Made by a program: the position numbers and the translations under genes
Part shown: in pieces, positions 17,645-26,371 of the stretch
Position numbering within the stretch: position 1 is the stretch's first letter
How the letters are laid out: the number at the start of each line of letters is the position of its first letter
Notes under the pieces: model-generated
What the model was told of the DNA's origin: nothing
Database searches by the model: none
What the model saw: the letters and a program-made list of their open reading frames with translations, nothing else
Source of the DNA: Streptomyces rhizosphaerihabitans
GTDB lineage: Bacteria > Actinomycetota > Actinomycetes > Streptomycetales > Streptomycetaceae
Assembly (NCBI RefSeq): GCF_025399795.1
Contig: NZ_JAODTZ010000052.1
Coordinates: 16,129 to 80,128, forward strand
DNA: 64,000 nt
Direction: 5' to 3'

Positions 17645-17768
17645 GTGACAAGGGTAGGCGGTACCGGGAGTACGTCCGGACGCCGGAGCCTTTGCACCCG
17701 TCCCCGGCTGCCCGTCACCCGTCACGCGACGTACGGCCTCCGGTACCCGGCGTGTGAGGTGAGGCTGA

Positions 17769-18647
17769 TCACCCGCCCAGGCCGACGAACCGGTCCGCGA
17801 CCGTCCTCGCGGCGGTTCCGAGCAGGATCGTGTAGTGGTTGGAGCCCTCGGTCAGCTCGGCGGGGAGGCTCCCGGACCGGCCGGTCCAGCGTTCGACGAC
17901 GGACGCCTGCAGCATGGGCGGCTCCTGTCCGAGCAGTCCGAGCGGCGCGTGCAGCAGCAGGGCGGGGACGCGGAGCCCTGTGAGGTCGGCGGCGAACAGG
18001 TCGGCGGACGTCAGCAGATCGCGCCCGTCGTGCCGTACGGCCTCCTCGCGCGCCTTCGAACGCCGGGCTCCCCGGGGGCCGGTGACGTCGTAGCGCACGT
18101 AGGCCTCCATGTCCGCGTTCCAGTAGGGGCCGAGCGCCGGATGCGCGCGGAAGAAGTCGACGTAGGCCACGTCGGTCTCGTAGGTCCGACCGAGGCGGGC
18201 CAGCGCGGGGCCGAGGGTGTCGTCGAGGATCGCGTCGAGGTCGGCGCCGGGCGGCACGGGCAGCGGCAGACCGCCGTCGACGAGCAGCAGCCGGTCGAAC
18301 AGCCCGGGCTGGCGCGCGGCCGCGCGCAGCGCGACGTACGCGCCCATCGAGTGCCCGGTCAGGGCGACCGGCCCGCCCGCGCCCAGGTCCTCCGCCAGGC
18401 GGCACAGATCCTTGGCATGCCGTTCGAGACCGTACGGGCCCGGGGTGCCGGCGCTGCCGCCGCGGCCCCGCAGGTCGGGTGCGAACAGGCTCCACTCTTC
18501 GGGGAGTCGAGCGGCCATGGCACGAAAGGCCATCCCGGACCCGGTGATGCCGTGTGCCGCGAGAGCGATCCGCGGTCCCCTGCCGAACCGCAGGACACGG
18601 AGGGTTCCGCCCTCGACGGGCAGATCGAGTTCGTCCGGCTGGTTCAT
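17769..18647 (-). CDS. Alpha/beta-fold hydrolase
   Basis: A 292-aa protein. It has the oxyanion-hole stretch AHGITGSGMAFR near residue 32, PDLRGRGGSAGTPGPYGLE, the nucleophile elbow LTGHSMGAYVALR (Ser near 104) and the C-terminal SNHYTILLG carrying the likely catalytic His. No lid domain or secretion signal is present, so it is cytosolic. AGGAG lies 6 nt before the ATG. A MazG-like gene precedes it by 80 nt on the same strand, so the two may be co-transcribed. Substrate unknown; esterase and C-C hydrolase members share these features. Confidence 0.88.
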   Translation of the reverse strand: MNQPDELDLPVEGGTLRVLRFGRGPRIALAAHGITGSGMAFRAMAARLPEEWSLFAPDLRGRGGSAGTPGPYGLERHAKDLCRLAEDLGAGGPVALTGHSMGAYVALRAAARQPGLFDRLLLVDGGLPLPVPPGADLDAILDDTLGPALARLGRTYETDVAYVDFFRAHPALGPYWNADMEAYVRYDVTGPRGARRSKAREEAVRHDGRDLLTSADLFAADLTGLRVPALLLHAPLGLLGQEPPMLQASVVERWTGRSGSLPAELTEGSNHYTILLGTAARTVADRFVGLGG

Positions 18648-18727
18648 GCGCTCTCCTGGTCGTCGCTGGTAAGCGCCCCGACGGTGACGGCGGCCGTGCG
18701 GCTTCCCCGTCGGGGCGCCCCGGGGGG

Positions 18728-19192
18728 TCATGCGTCCGGTGCGCTCCATCCCTGCCGCCGCAGCACCTCCGACACGTCCGGTGCCCGGTAGTGCTCGCCC
18801 TTGAGAACCTTTCCGTCGGCCCTGCGGGTGATGTGCCCGTCGGGGCCCAGCTTCGTCATGTTGGCCCGGTGGATCTCGGCGATCACCGCGTCGAGGTCGA
18901 TCCCGTGGACGAGGGCCGTGCCGTACGCCACGTACACGACGTCGGCGAGCTCGTGCGCCAGCCGGTCGAGCGGGCCGTCGACCGAGACCTCGGCGACCTC
19001 GGCCGCCTCCTCGGCCAGCAGCTCTCCGCGGTGTGCGGCGAGCTCCGGGGAGACCTCGGCCGGGGTGCCGCGGACGTCGAGGCCGAAGGCGAGATGGAAC
19101 GCACGGACCAGGGAAGCCGGGGAAGGTGCCGGGGAGCCGGGAGATACCGGAGCGGTGGACGGCGGGACCCGCGACGGGGAGGACGGCTGCAT
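18728..19192 (-). CDS. MazG-like nucleotide pyrophosphohydrolase
   Basis: A 154-aa protein with a Ser/Pro-rich leader of about 25 residues followed by an all-alpha NTP pyrophosphohydrolase domain. The metal-binding pattern is ELLAEEAAEVAEV (ExxEE-like) followed by LAHELADVVYVAYGTALVHG (E and D ligands). It also has IHRANMTKLGPDGHITRRAD, typical of Cof/MazG-like phosphoribosyl-ATP-type proteins with a substrate-proximal Lys. The likely role is hydrolysis of non-canonical or excess (d)NTPs. It is transcribed away from the TAXI-binding-protein gene, with 82 bp between their starts. Confidence 0.85.
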   Translation of the reverse strand: MQPSSPSRVPPSTAPVSPGSPAPSPASLVRAFHLAFGLDVRGTPAEVSPELAAHRGELLAEEAAEVAEVSVDGPLDRLAHELADVVYVAYGTALVHGIDLDAVIAEIHRANMTKLGPDGHITRRADGKVLKGEHYRAPDVSEVLRRQGWSAPDA

Positions 19193-19274
19193 TCGGCGAG
19201 CCTACCGATCCGCCGGAACCCCCTTGCGGGACCGGCCCTGGCCAGGACCGCCCGGGGCTGGCAGGATCGCGCGC

Positions 19275-20273
19275 ATGTTCCAGGCACTCCCCCGTATCGG
19301 CCGGCGCCGCGCGCTGTTCGGCTCGGCGACCGCTCTCACGGTCGTCGGCCTGCTGCTGTGGTGGCTGCTGCCGCTGGGCGAGGAGTCCCCGAGCGGGACG
19401 ATCATCTTCAGCACGGGCACCCGGACCGGGGTCTACCAGATGTACGGCAAGCTCCTCCAGGGCGCCATCGCCAAGGACCTGCCGGGCCTGGACGTCCAGC
19501 TGAAGAAGAGCGACGGATCGCAGCAGAACGTCCGGCGCGTGGCCACGGGCGAGGCCGACTACACCATCGCGGCGGCCGATGCCGTGGAGACGTACATCCT
19601 CCAGAACAAGCCGGGATCGGGCCGGCTGCGCGGTTGCTCGCGGCTCTACGACGACTATGTGCACCTGGTGGTCCCGCGCTCGTCGTCCGTACGGTCCGTG
19701 GCGGACCTGAAGGGCCGGAGGGTCGCCCTCGGGCCGAGCGGTTCCGGGGTGCGGCTGATCGCGAACCATGTGCTCGAGGCGGCGGGGCTGGACCCCGACA
19801 CGGACATCGAGCCTCTCGACGACGGCATCGCGACCATGCCCGACCTGCTCAAGGAACACAAGATCGACGCCTTCTTCTGGTCGGGCGGCCTGCCGACGAA
19901 CGCCGTGGTGGACCTCTCCAAGACCGACGACATCAGGCTGGTGCCGATCGGCAGCGACCTCGTCGAGAAGCTGCACGAGCAGGGCGGCGCCTCCCGTTAC
20001 TACCGGTCCGCGGTGATGCCCGCCGACGCCTATCCCGAGGCACAGCGCGGCTCCCCCGTGCAGACCCTGGCCGTGGCCAACTACCTGATCACCCGTGAGG
20101 ACGCGGACGCGAAGCTCACCGAGGAGCTCACCCGCACGGTGATCACCAGCCGCGACCGGATCGGCGGTGTGGTGCACGCGGCCCAGCTGGTGGACCTGCG
20201 CACTGCGATCTACACGGACCCGCTGCCCCTGCACGAGGGCGCGAGCCGCTACTACCGGTCGATCAAGCCGTAG
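19275..20273 (+). CDS. TAXI-family TRAP-type solute-binding protein
   Basis: A 332-aa protein. After RRRALFG a hydrophobic segment (residues about 17-36, TALTVVGLLLWWLLPLG) forms a signal anchor. The periplasmic-binding fold then starts GTIIFSTGTRTGVYQMYGKL, followed by VARGEADYTIA-type and SDLKGRRVALGPSGSGVRL-type segments typical of the TAXI group. The usual partner permease genes (DctM-like with fused 4TM) are not adjacent, so it may be an orphan receptor. It lies immediately upstream of, and convergent with, the gluK sensor gene. In other systems TAXI proteins can feed two-component sensors, so a link to GluK is possible but only inferred. Confidence 0.85.
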   Translation: MFQALPRIGRRRALFGSATALTVVGLLLWWLLPLGEESPSGTIIFSTGTRTGVYQMYGKLLQGAIAKDLPGLDVQLKKSDGSQQNVRRVATGEADYTIAAADAVETYILQNKPGSGRLRGCSRLYDDYVHLVVPRSSSVRSVADLKGRRVALGPSGSGVRLIANHVLEAAGLDPDTDIEPLDDGIATMPDLLKEHKIDAFFWSGGLPTNAVVDLSKTDDIRLVPIGSDLVEKLHEQGGASRYYRSAVMPADAYPEAQRGSPVQTLAVANYLITREDADAKLTEELTRTVITSRDRIGGVVHAAQLVDLRTAIYTDPLPLHEGASRYYRSIKP

Positions 20274-20343
20274 CCGTACTCCGCGGCTCCGAAGCCGAGA
20301 GGCGCCACCGGGCTCCGAAGCCACAGCTCCACCGGCCGCCGAC

Positions 20344-20369
20344 GCCTCGGTGCCACCGGTGGCCGAGGC
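20344..20369. terminator. Bidirectional hairpin between TAXI gene and gluK
   Basis: GCCTCGG (20344-20350) pairs with CCGAGGC (20363-20369), with additional CCACCGGTGG self-pairing inside. It lies between two convergent genes and is a candidate shared terminator. It has no T-tract. Confidence 0.5.
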
Positions 20370-20432
20370 CTGGGCGGGCCACCCGTTCCCGCACAGGCCG
20401 CCCCACGGTGCGACGCGCTCCCGCGTGATCCC

Positions 20433-21839
20433 TCAGGTCACCGGCCCCGACCTCGGTACCGTCACCGTCACCCGCAGGCCGTGCGGTTCGTGGCGGTCGT
20501 ACGCGATGGAGCCGCCGCCCGCGGCGAGCAGGGCCCGCGAGATGGAGAGGCCGAGACCCGAGCCCTTGACGTTCTGGTGGACCGCGCTGCGCCAGAAGCG
20601 GTCGCCGATGCGGGCCAGGTCCTCGTCGCCGAGGCCGGGGCCGCCGTCGGTGACCACGACGGTCGAGGACTCCCCGTTCGAAGCGACCGTCACCTCGACG
20701 CCCTCCCCCTCGGGTGTGAACTTGACCGCGTTGTCGATCACGGCGTCCAGGGCGCTGGACAGCGTGACGGGGTCGGCCCACGCGGTGGTGGGCGGACAGT
20801 TCCCCGCCAGTCGCACGCCCCTGCTCTCGGCGACCGGCTGCCAGGACGCCACGCGCTCGGCGGCCAGCGCGCCGATGTCGGTGAGGCGCACATCGGCCTC
20901 GGCGTGCTCGGCGAGCGCCAGGTCGAGCAGGTCGTCGAGCACCTGGGTGAGACGCTTGCCCTCGGTGCGGACCGACGCGATCTCCTCGTTGTCCTCGGGG
21001 AGTTCGAGGGCGAGCAGCTCGATGCGCAGCAGCAACGCCGAGAGCGGGTTGCGCAGTTGGTGCGAGGCGTCGGCGACGAAGGCGCGCTGTTGCTCCAGCA
21101 CGTCCTCGACGTTGTCCGCCATCTCGTTGAACGACCGGGCCAGGCGCTGGAGTTCGGGAGGTCCGCCGGCGGGCGCGACCCTGGACTTGAGGCGGCCGGT
21201 CGCGATGTCGTGGGTGGTGGCGTCGAGGACGCGCACGGGTTTGAGCACCCAGCCGGTGAGGCGCAGCGCGGCGCCGAGCGCCAGGAGCATCGCGGCGATC
21301 TCGCCCGCGCCGATGATCAGCCAGCCGTGCAGGGTCTTGGAACGCATCTGCCCGGTGGGCGAGTCGGTGACGACGACGGCGATGACGTCGCCGTCCCTGA
21401 TGACGGGCGAGGCTACGACGAGACGGCGCTGCTGCCAGGGCCAGACCTGTTCGGGGTCGTGGCTGCGGCGGCTGACGAGCGCCTCGTTGAAGGCGTCGCG
21501 GGCCACACCCGCCTTGGGCAGGAGCCAGTTGTCCGGTGCGTTGGCCATGGGCTTGTCGTTGCGGTAGAAGACGCCGGCCCGGATGCCGTACACCTCGTAG
21601 TAGCGGGCGAGTTCGGTGCGCAGGGTCTCGCCTCGCTCGTCCGGGAAGCCCCCCTGGGAGCTGCTCGGGGGCTCGGTGACGTACTGGGCGAGGGCCCCGA
21701 AGCGTGCGGTGTCGTCGATGCGGTCGACGACCACGCGCTGCTGCTGAGCCGCCGCGACACTCACCGCGAGCGGGACACCGAGCGCGAGCAGCACGGCTGC
21801 CATCAGGACGATGAGCAGCGGGAGAAGACGTGTGCGCAC
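20433..21839 (-). CDS. gluK: Sensor histidine kinase GluK (glutamate sensing)
   Basis: A 468-aa protein. TM1 is at residues about 7-30, then an extracytoplasmic sensor domain of about 140 aa, TM2 about 172-195, a HAMP (LTGWVLKPVRVLDATTHDIA), the dimerisation domain with the phospho-acceptor His in DASHQLRNPLSAL (near 260), and a HATPase with IDNAVKFTPEG, DGGPGLG and GSGLGLSISRAL. It follows the response regulator by 9 nt on the same strand. The pair is divergent from gluABCD, the arrangement described for GluR-GluK in S. coelicolor, where the system senses extracellular glutamate and activates gluABCD. Identity by position and architecture. Confidence 0.88.
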   Translation of the reverse strand: MRTRLLPLLIVLMAAVLLALGVPLAVSVAAAQQQRVVVDRIDDTARFGALAQYVTEPPSSSQGGFPDERGETLRTELARYYEVYGIRAGVFYRNDKPMANAPDNWLLPKAGVARDAFNEALVSRRSHDPEQVWPWQQRRLVVASPVIRDGDVIAVVVTDSPTGQMRSKTLHGWLIIGAGEIAAMLLALGAALRLTGWVLKPVRVLDATTHDIATGRLKSRVAPAGGPPELQRLARSFNEMADNVEDVLEQQRAFVADASHQLRNPLSALLLRIELLALELPEDNEEIASVRTEGKRLTQVLDDLLDLALAEHAEADVRLTDIGALAAERVASWQPVAESRGVRLAGNCPPTTAWADPVTLSSALDAVIDNAVKFTPEGEGVEVTVASNGESSTVVVTDGGPGLGDEDLARIGDRFWRSAVHQNVKGSGLGLSISRALLAAGGGSIAYDRHEPHGLRVTVTVPRSGPVT

Positions 21840-21848
21840 CCGTGCCCG

Positions 21849-22535
21849 CTACGAAGCCGGGGCGACGAGCCGGTACCCGACGCCGCGTACGGTCTCGATC
21901 AGCGCCGGCATGCGCAGTTTGGAGCGCAACGACGCGACATGCACTTCCAGGGTGCGCCCGGTTCCTTCCCAGCTGGTGCGCCACACCTCGCTGATGATCT
22001 GCTCCCGGCGGAACACCACGCCGGGGCGCTGGGCGAGCAGCGCGAGCAGGTCGAACTCCTTGCGGGTCAGCTGGACCGCAGAACCGTCCACGGTGACCTG
22101 GCGGTTGGGGAGTTCGATGCGTACGGAGCCGAGCAGCAGCATGGTCTCGCCGGGGGCCGACGCGTCGTCGTGGGCGGTGCGCCTGCTGACTGCATGGATC
22201 CTGGCGAGCAGTTCCCCGGTGTCGTAGGGCTTCACCACATAGTCGTCGGCACCGAGGTTGAGGCCGTGGATGCGGGACCGTACGTCCGCGCGCGCGGTGA
22301 CCATGATCACCGGCGTGGCGGTCCGCTTGCGGATCTTGCCGCAGACTTCGTAGCCGTCCTGGTCGGGCAGTCCCAGGTCGAGCAGGACGACACCGAAGCC
22401 GTCGCTCTCCGGGACGAGCGCCCGCAGGGCCTCCTCGCCGCTGCGTGCGTGCGTGACGTCGAAGCCGTGCCGTGCCAGCACCGCGGACAGGGCGGCGGCG
22501 ACGTGATTGTCGTCCTCGACGAGGAGCAGTCTCAT
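21849..22535 (-). CDS. gluR: OmpR-family response regulator GluR
   Basis: A 228-aa protein. The receiver domain begins MRLLLVEDDNHVAAAL, with the phospho-acceptor Asp in VVLLDLGLPDQDG (near residue 53) and the conserved Lys in DDYVVKPYD. The C-terminal winged helix includes LTRKEFDLLALLAQRPGVVF and VEVHVASLRSKLR-type segments. GGAGGGGG lies 5-8 nt before the ATG. It is the first gene of the gluR-gluK pair and faces gluABCD across 281 bp, which should contain its target site. Known role (S. coelicolor): direct activator of gluABCD in response to glutamate. Confidence 0.88.
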   Translation of the reverse strand: MRLLLVEDDNHVAAALSAVLARHGFDVTHARSGEEALRALVPESDGFGVVLLDLGLPDQDGYEVCGKIRKRTATPVIMVTARADVRSRIHGLNLGADDYVVKPYDTGELLARIHAVSRRTAHDDASAPGETMLLLGSVRIELPNRQVTVDGSAVQLTRKEFDLLALLAQRPGVVFRREQIISEVWRTSWEGTGRTLEVHVASLRSKLRMPALIETVRGVGYRLVAPAS

Positions 22536-22816
22536 TCCGACCCCCTCCGGTTCATCGGTCGTACGATCTGTTTCATGAGCGCGGTACACGCGCGTGCACC
22601 ATGGAAGTCACGCCGATGGACAAGGACGGCGTCAAGGGGCTTCGGGTTGCCCGGGGCTTCCGTTACCCAGCCGGTACGCACATCTGTACAGGCTGCTACG
22701 ACACGTGTCCGATTGCTACCGGATCGTGATGCTCAAGTTCCCCTCAGATGTAATGACGCTGGTCATGCGGCGTTACTACTGTCCTCCGAAACCGAGGAGG
22801 ACGGAGCCCAAAAGCG
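22536..22816. promoter_or_regulatory. gluR-gluA divergent control region
   Basis: This 281-bp region contains promoters for gluR (minus) and gluABCD (plus). A GTTAC-N6-GGTAC arrangement near 22663 differs by one base from the AfsQ1 consensus GTnAC-N6-GTnAC described for the glu operon of S. coelicolor. A TGACGCTGGTCA inverted repeat lies near 22753. It also contains an open frame of 42 codons (ATG 22601 to 22729) encoding a CTGCYDTC motif; see findings. Confidence 0.5.
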
Positions 22817-23593
22817 ATGACCGAAGTATCGGCGGCCAAGGACGCCATGGCCGCGACCGACGAACTGGTCGTCCTGAAGAGCGTCAACAAGCACTTCGGC
22901 GCGTTGCACGTGCTCCAGGACATCGACCTGACGATCACCCGTGGCGAGGTCGTCGTGGTCATCGGGCCCTCCGGGTCCGGGAAGTCCACCCTGTGCCGCA
23001 CCATCAACCGCCTGGAGACGATCGATTCGGGTGACATCCGGATCGACGGCAAGCCGCTGCCCCAGGAGGGCAAGGGGCTCGCCCGGCTGCGGGCCGATGT
23101 GGGCATGGTCTTCCAGTCCTTCAACCTCTTCGCACACAAGACCGTGCTCGAGAACGTGATGCTGGGGCAGATCAAGGTCCGCAAGACCGACAAGAAGGCG
23201 GCGGAGGAGAAGGCCCGCGGGCTGCTCGACCGCGTCGGCGTCGGCACGCAGGCGGACAAGTACCCGGCACAGTTGTCGGGCGGCCAGCAGCAACGCGTCG
23301 CCATCGCGCGGGCGTTGGCGATGGACCCCAAGGTCATGCTCTTCGACGAGCCGACCTCCGCGCTGGACCCCGAGATGATCAACGAGGTCCTCGAAGTCAT
23401 GCAGCAGCTCGCCCGGGACGGCATGACGATGATCGTCGTCACCCATGAGATGGGCTTCGCTCGTTCGGCTGCCAACCGGGTCGTCTTCATGGCCGACGGC
23501 CGCATCGTCGAAGAGGCTGTGCCGGACCAGTTCTTCAGCAATCCGCGCAGCGACCGTGCCAAGGACTTCCTCTCGAAGATCCTGCACCACTGA
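22817..23593 (+). CDS. gluA: Glutamate ABC transporter ATP-binding protein
   Basis: A 258-aa polar amino acid ABC ATPase. Walker A is GPSGSGKSTL near residue 55, the Q-loop VFQSFNLFAHKTVLEN, the signature LSGGQQQRVAIARAL, Walker B VMLFDEPTSALDPEM and the switch His in VVTHEMGFA. It energises glutamate import at the cytoplasmic face together with GluC and GluD. First gene of gluABCD, divergent from gluR. The start MTEVSAAKD is preceded by GGAG-rich sequence. Confidence 0.95.
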   Translation: MTEVSAAKDAMAATDELVVLKSVNKHFGALHVLQDIDLTITRGEVVVVIGPSGSGKSTLCRTINRLETIDSGDIRIDGKPLPQEGKGLARLRADVGMVFQSFNLFAHKTVLENVMLGQIKVRKTDKKAAEEKARGLLDRVGVGTQADKYPAQLSGGQQQRVAIARALAMDPKVMLFDEPTSALDPEMINEVLEVMQQLARDGMTMIVVTHEMGFARSAANRVVFMADGRIVEEAVPDQFFSNPRSDRAKDFLSKILHH

Positions 23594-23594
23594 C

Positions 23595-23636
23595 GTCCCC
23601 GCGCGTGGGGACCCTGACATCCCCGCGCGCGGGGGA
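23595..23636 (+). repeat. Tandem hairpins between gluA and gluB
   Basis: Two direct repeats of about 24 bp follow the gluA stop, each able to fold: GTCCCC-GCGCGT-GGGGAC (23595-23612) and TCCCCGCG-C-GCGGGGGA (23620-23636). They could act as an mRNA processing or stability element, or as a partial terminator that sets the gluA:gluB ratio. Confidence 0.7.
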
Positions 23637-23697
23637 CCACTCTCGTCACCCGCCCGCCGACGGAACGCACTTCGCCCTTACTCAAAGGATGTTCACC

Positions 23698-24540
23698 ATG
23701 AAGCTCCGCAAGGCAGCCGCCGCCTCGGCCGCCGTACTCGCGCTCGCCGCGACCGCCACCGCGTGCGGTTCGAGCGACAAGAACGACAGCGGGTCCTCGC
23801 CCTCGGGCGGCGGCAAGATCAAGGTCGGCATCAAGTTCGACCAGCCCGGTCTCGGCCTGAAGCAGCCTGACGGTTCGTTCGCCGGTTTCGACGTGGACGT
23901 CGCGACCTACGTGGCCAAGCAGCTCGGATACAACCCCGACCAGATCGAGTTCGTCGAGACCAAGAGCGCCGACCGCGAGAACGCGCTCGCCCGCGGCGAC
24001 GTGAAGTTCATCGCGGCCACCTACTCGATCACCGACGAGCGCAAGCAGAAGGTCGACTTCGCCGGCCCGTACCTGCTGGCGCACCAGGACCTGCTGGTCA
24101 AGACCGACTCGGACATCACCAAGGGCACGGACCTCAACGGCAAGAAGCTCTGCTCCGTGACCGGCTCCACCTCGGCGCAGAACGTCAAGGACTCCATCGC
24201 TCCGAAGGCCAACCTGCGCAAGTACAGCGGCTACTCGGAGTGCATCGCGGGCCTGCAGAGCGGCGCCGTGGACGCGGTGACCACCGACGACTCGATCCTC
24301 GCGGGCTTCGCCGCGCAGGACAAGTACAAGGGTCAGTTCAAGCTCGCCGGGCTCAAGCTGAGCAACGAGAACTACGGCGTCGGTATCAAGAAGGGCGACA
24401 CCGAGCTGGAGAAGAAGATCAACGCCGCGCTGACGAAGATGGTGGCCGACGGCGCCTGGAAGACGGCGGTCGAGAAGAACTTCGGCCCGGCGAAGTACAA
24501 GTACGAGCCGGCCCCGAAGATCGGCGTGATCGTCAAGTGA
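23698..24540 (+). CDS. gluB: Glutamate-binding lipoprotein
   Basis: A 280-aa lipoprotein. The signal peptide MKLRKAAAASAAVLALAATA ends in TACGSSD, with the lipidated Cys near 24, then a Ser/Gly linker and a type II amino-acid binding fold (KVGIKFDQPGLGLKQPDGSF, GFDVDVATYVAKQLG, ERKQKVDFAGPYLLAHQDLL). The ligand-contacting Arg/Asp residues sit in SADRENALARGDVKF and TTDDSIL. It captures glutamate outside the membrane for GluCD. AAAGGA is 9 nt before the ATG. It is separated from gluA by two hairpins, in keeping with the higher expression usual for binding proteins. Confidence 0.95.
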   Translation: MKLRKAAAASAAVLALAATATACGSSDKNDSGSSPSGGGKIKVGIKFDQPGLGLKQPDGSFAGFDVDVATYVAKQLGYNPDQIEFVETKSADRENALARGDVKFIAATYSITDERKQKVDFAGPYLLAHQDLLVKTDSDITKGTDLNGKKLCSVTGSTSAQNVKDSIAPKANLRKYSGYSECIAGLQSGAVDAVTTDDSILAGFAAQDKYKGQFKLAGLKLSNENYGVGIKKGDTELEKKINAALTKMVADGAWKTAVEKNFGPAKYKYEPAPKIGVIVK

Positions 24541-24727
24541 CGCAGGGGACGTGATCGTCGAGTAACGCAGGGGATCACCAGGTCACGCAGGGACCCTCGG
24601 GCAACGCAGGGATCCGCGGTTCCCGCGGGGCTGCGCAGGTGTGCCGTCGCCCACCGCGATCACGGCGGCGGCACACCGCGTCCACCCCGTCCGCCCATTA
24701 CGCCACCACCCGGAAGCGCGGGAGATC
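24541..24727 (+). repeat. Tandem ACGCAGGG repeats after gluB
   Basis: ACGCAGGG occurs at 24540, 24565, 24585 and 24604. The first unit spacing is a duplication of the gluB end itself: GTGATCGTCAAGTGACGCAG is followed 25 nt later by GTGATCGTCGAGTAACGCAG, reproducing the last codons and the stop. The remaining sequence up to gluC is GC-rich without a clear second promoter. Confidence 0.75.
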
Positions 24728-25396
24728 GTGTTCGACTTTCTTCAAGGTTATGACGTCCTAGGGGCGTTCTGGATGACGGTGAAACTCACCGTCTTCTCCG
24801 CCCTCGGCTCCCTGGTCCTGGGCACCCTGCTGGCCGCGATGCGGGTCAGCCCGGTCCCGCTCATGCGCGGGTTCGGCACGGCCTACGTGAACATCGTCCG
24901 GAACATCCCCCTGACGGTCATCATCGTCTTCAGCTCGCTCGGTCTCGCGGACATCTTCGGTGTCACGCTCGGCGCGCCCGACAACTTCGATCTCCAGGGT
25001 TTCCGGCTCGCGGTGCTCAGTCTCGTCGGCTATCACGCGGCCTTCGTCTGCGAGGCGCTGCGCTCCGGCATCAACACCGTGCCGGTCGGGCAGGCCGAGG
25101 CGGCACGCGCGATCGGGCTGAGCTTCGGGCAGACCCTCCGGCTCGTCGTGCTGCCGCAGGCGTTCCGTTCCGTCATCGTCCCGCTGGCGAACGTGCTCAT
25201 CGCGCTGACCAAGAACACGACCGTGGCCGCCGCCATCGGTGTGGCCGAGGCCGCCACCCTGATGAAGACGATGATCGAGAACGAGGCCCAGACGGTCCTC
25301 ATCGCCGCGTTCTTCGCCTTCGGGTTCGTGGTCCTGACCCTCCCCACCGGCCTCATTCTCGGCTGGCTGGGCAAGCGACTGGCGGTGAAGCGATGA
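24728..25396 (+). CDS. gluC: Glutamate ABC transporter permease
   Basis: A 222-aa HisM-type permease with about five membrane segments and the EAA-loop QAEAARAIGLSFGQTLRLVVLPQA that docks on GluA. GTG 24728 (VFDFLQGYDVLGAFWMTVKL) was chosen because GGGAG precedes it and the protein then starts where family members start; an upstream in-frame ATG at 24641 adds a hydrophilic, His-rich stretch not typical of the family. Its stop overlaps the gluD start (ATGA), indicating translational coupling. Confidence 0.92.
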   Translation: MFDFLQGYDVLGAFWMTVKLTVFSALGSLVLGTLLAAMRVSPVPLMRGFGTAYVNIVRNIPLTVIIVFSSLGLADIFGVTLGAPDNFDLQGFRLAVLSLVGYHAAFVCEALRSGINTVPVGQAEAARAIGLSFGQTLRLVVLPQAFRSVIVPLANVLIALTKNTTVAAAIGVAEAATLMKTMIENEAQTVLIAAFFAFGFVVLTLPTGLILGWLGKRLAVKR

Positions 25397-26286
25397 CCTC
25401 CGTTCTCTACGACGCCCCCGGCCCCCGCGCCAAGCGTCGCAATGTGCTCCTCTCGGTGGTCTTCGTCGTCCTGCTCGCGCTGCTCCTGTGGTGGATCTGG
25501 CTGACGATGGACGACAAGGGCCAGCTGAAATGGGCCCTGTGGGAGCCGTTCACCACGGCGGACGCCTGGAGCACGTATCTGTGGCCGGGGCTTGTCGGCA
25601 CGTTGAAGGCCGCCGCGCTCAGCATGGTGATCGCCCTTCCGCTGGGCGCCGTCCTCGGGATCGCGCGCCTGTCCGACCACCGCTGGGTGCGCGTTCCCGC
25701 GGGCGCCGTGGTCGAGTTCTTCCGGTCGATCCCGGTCCTGCTGCTGATGCTGTTCGCGAACGAGCTCTACGCCAAGTCCGCGAACATCGCGAGCGAGGAC
25801 CGCCCGTTCTACGCGGTCGTCACCGGGCTGGTTCTCTACAACTCCTCGGTCCTCGCCGAGGTCGTACGGGCGGGCATCCTCGCGCTCCCCAAGGGACAGA
25901 CCGAGGCCGCGTACGCGATCGGTCTGCGCAAGGGCCAGACGATGACCAGCATCCTGCTGCCGCAGTCGGTCACCGTGATGCTCCCGGCGATCGTCGGCCA
26001 GCTCGTCGTCATCGTGAAGGACACCGCGCTGGGCGGTGTGATGATCGGCTACGGGGAACTTCTCACCGCGCGCAGCACGCTCGCGGCCAACTACGCCAAC
26101 GTCGTCCCGAGTTTCATCGTGGTCGCCGTCATCTTCATCGTGGTGAACTTCGCGATCACCAGCTTCGCCTCCTGGCTGGAGGGCCGGCTGCGCCGCGGCA
26201 AGAAGACGACCGGCGCGGTGCTCTCCGCGAACGACGCGACCATCGCCGGTACGGCGGCGACGGGGGCGGGTGGGGGCGGCGAATAG
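25393..26286 (+). CDS. gluD: Glutamate ABC transporter permease
   Basis: A 297-aa permease, longer than GluC because of an N-terminal extension with its own membrane segment (LLSVVFVVLLALLLWWIWLT) and an Ala/Gly-rich C-terminal tail. The EAA loop reads QTEAAYAIGLRKGQTMTSILLPQS. It forms the heterodimeric channel with GluC. ATG overlaps the gluC stop by 4 nt. Last gene of the operon; no strong terminator was seen in the following 200 bp. Confidence 0.94.
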   Translation: MTSVLYDAPGPRAKRRNVLLSVVFVVLLALLLWWIWLTMDDKGQLKWALWEPFTTADAWSTYLWPGLVGTLKAAALSMVIALPLGAVLGIARLSDHRWVRVPAGAVVEFFRSIPVLLLMLFANELYAKSANIASEDRPFYAVVTGLVLYNSSVLAEVVRAGILALPKGQTEAAYAIGLRKGQTMTSILLPQSVTVMLPAIVGQLVVIVKDTALGGVMIGYGELLTARSTLAANYANVVPSFIVVAVIFIVVNFAITSFASWLEGRLRRGKKTTGAVLSANDATIAGTAATGAGGGGE

Positions 26287-26371
26287 GCGCGCGGTCCGAC
26301 GAATCGTCCGAAGAACAGTCGACCGGTGTGACCGGCGGGGCCAGTGGCATGATCGCCGCTGACCCCGTCAC

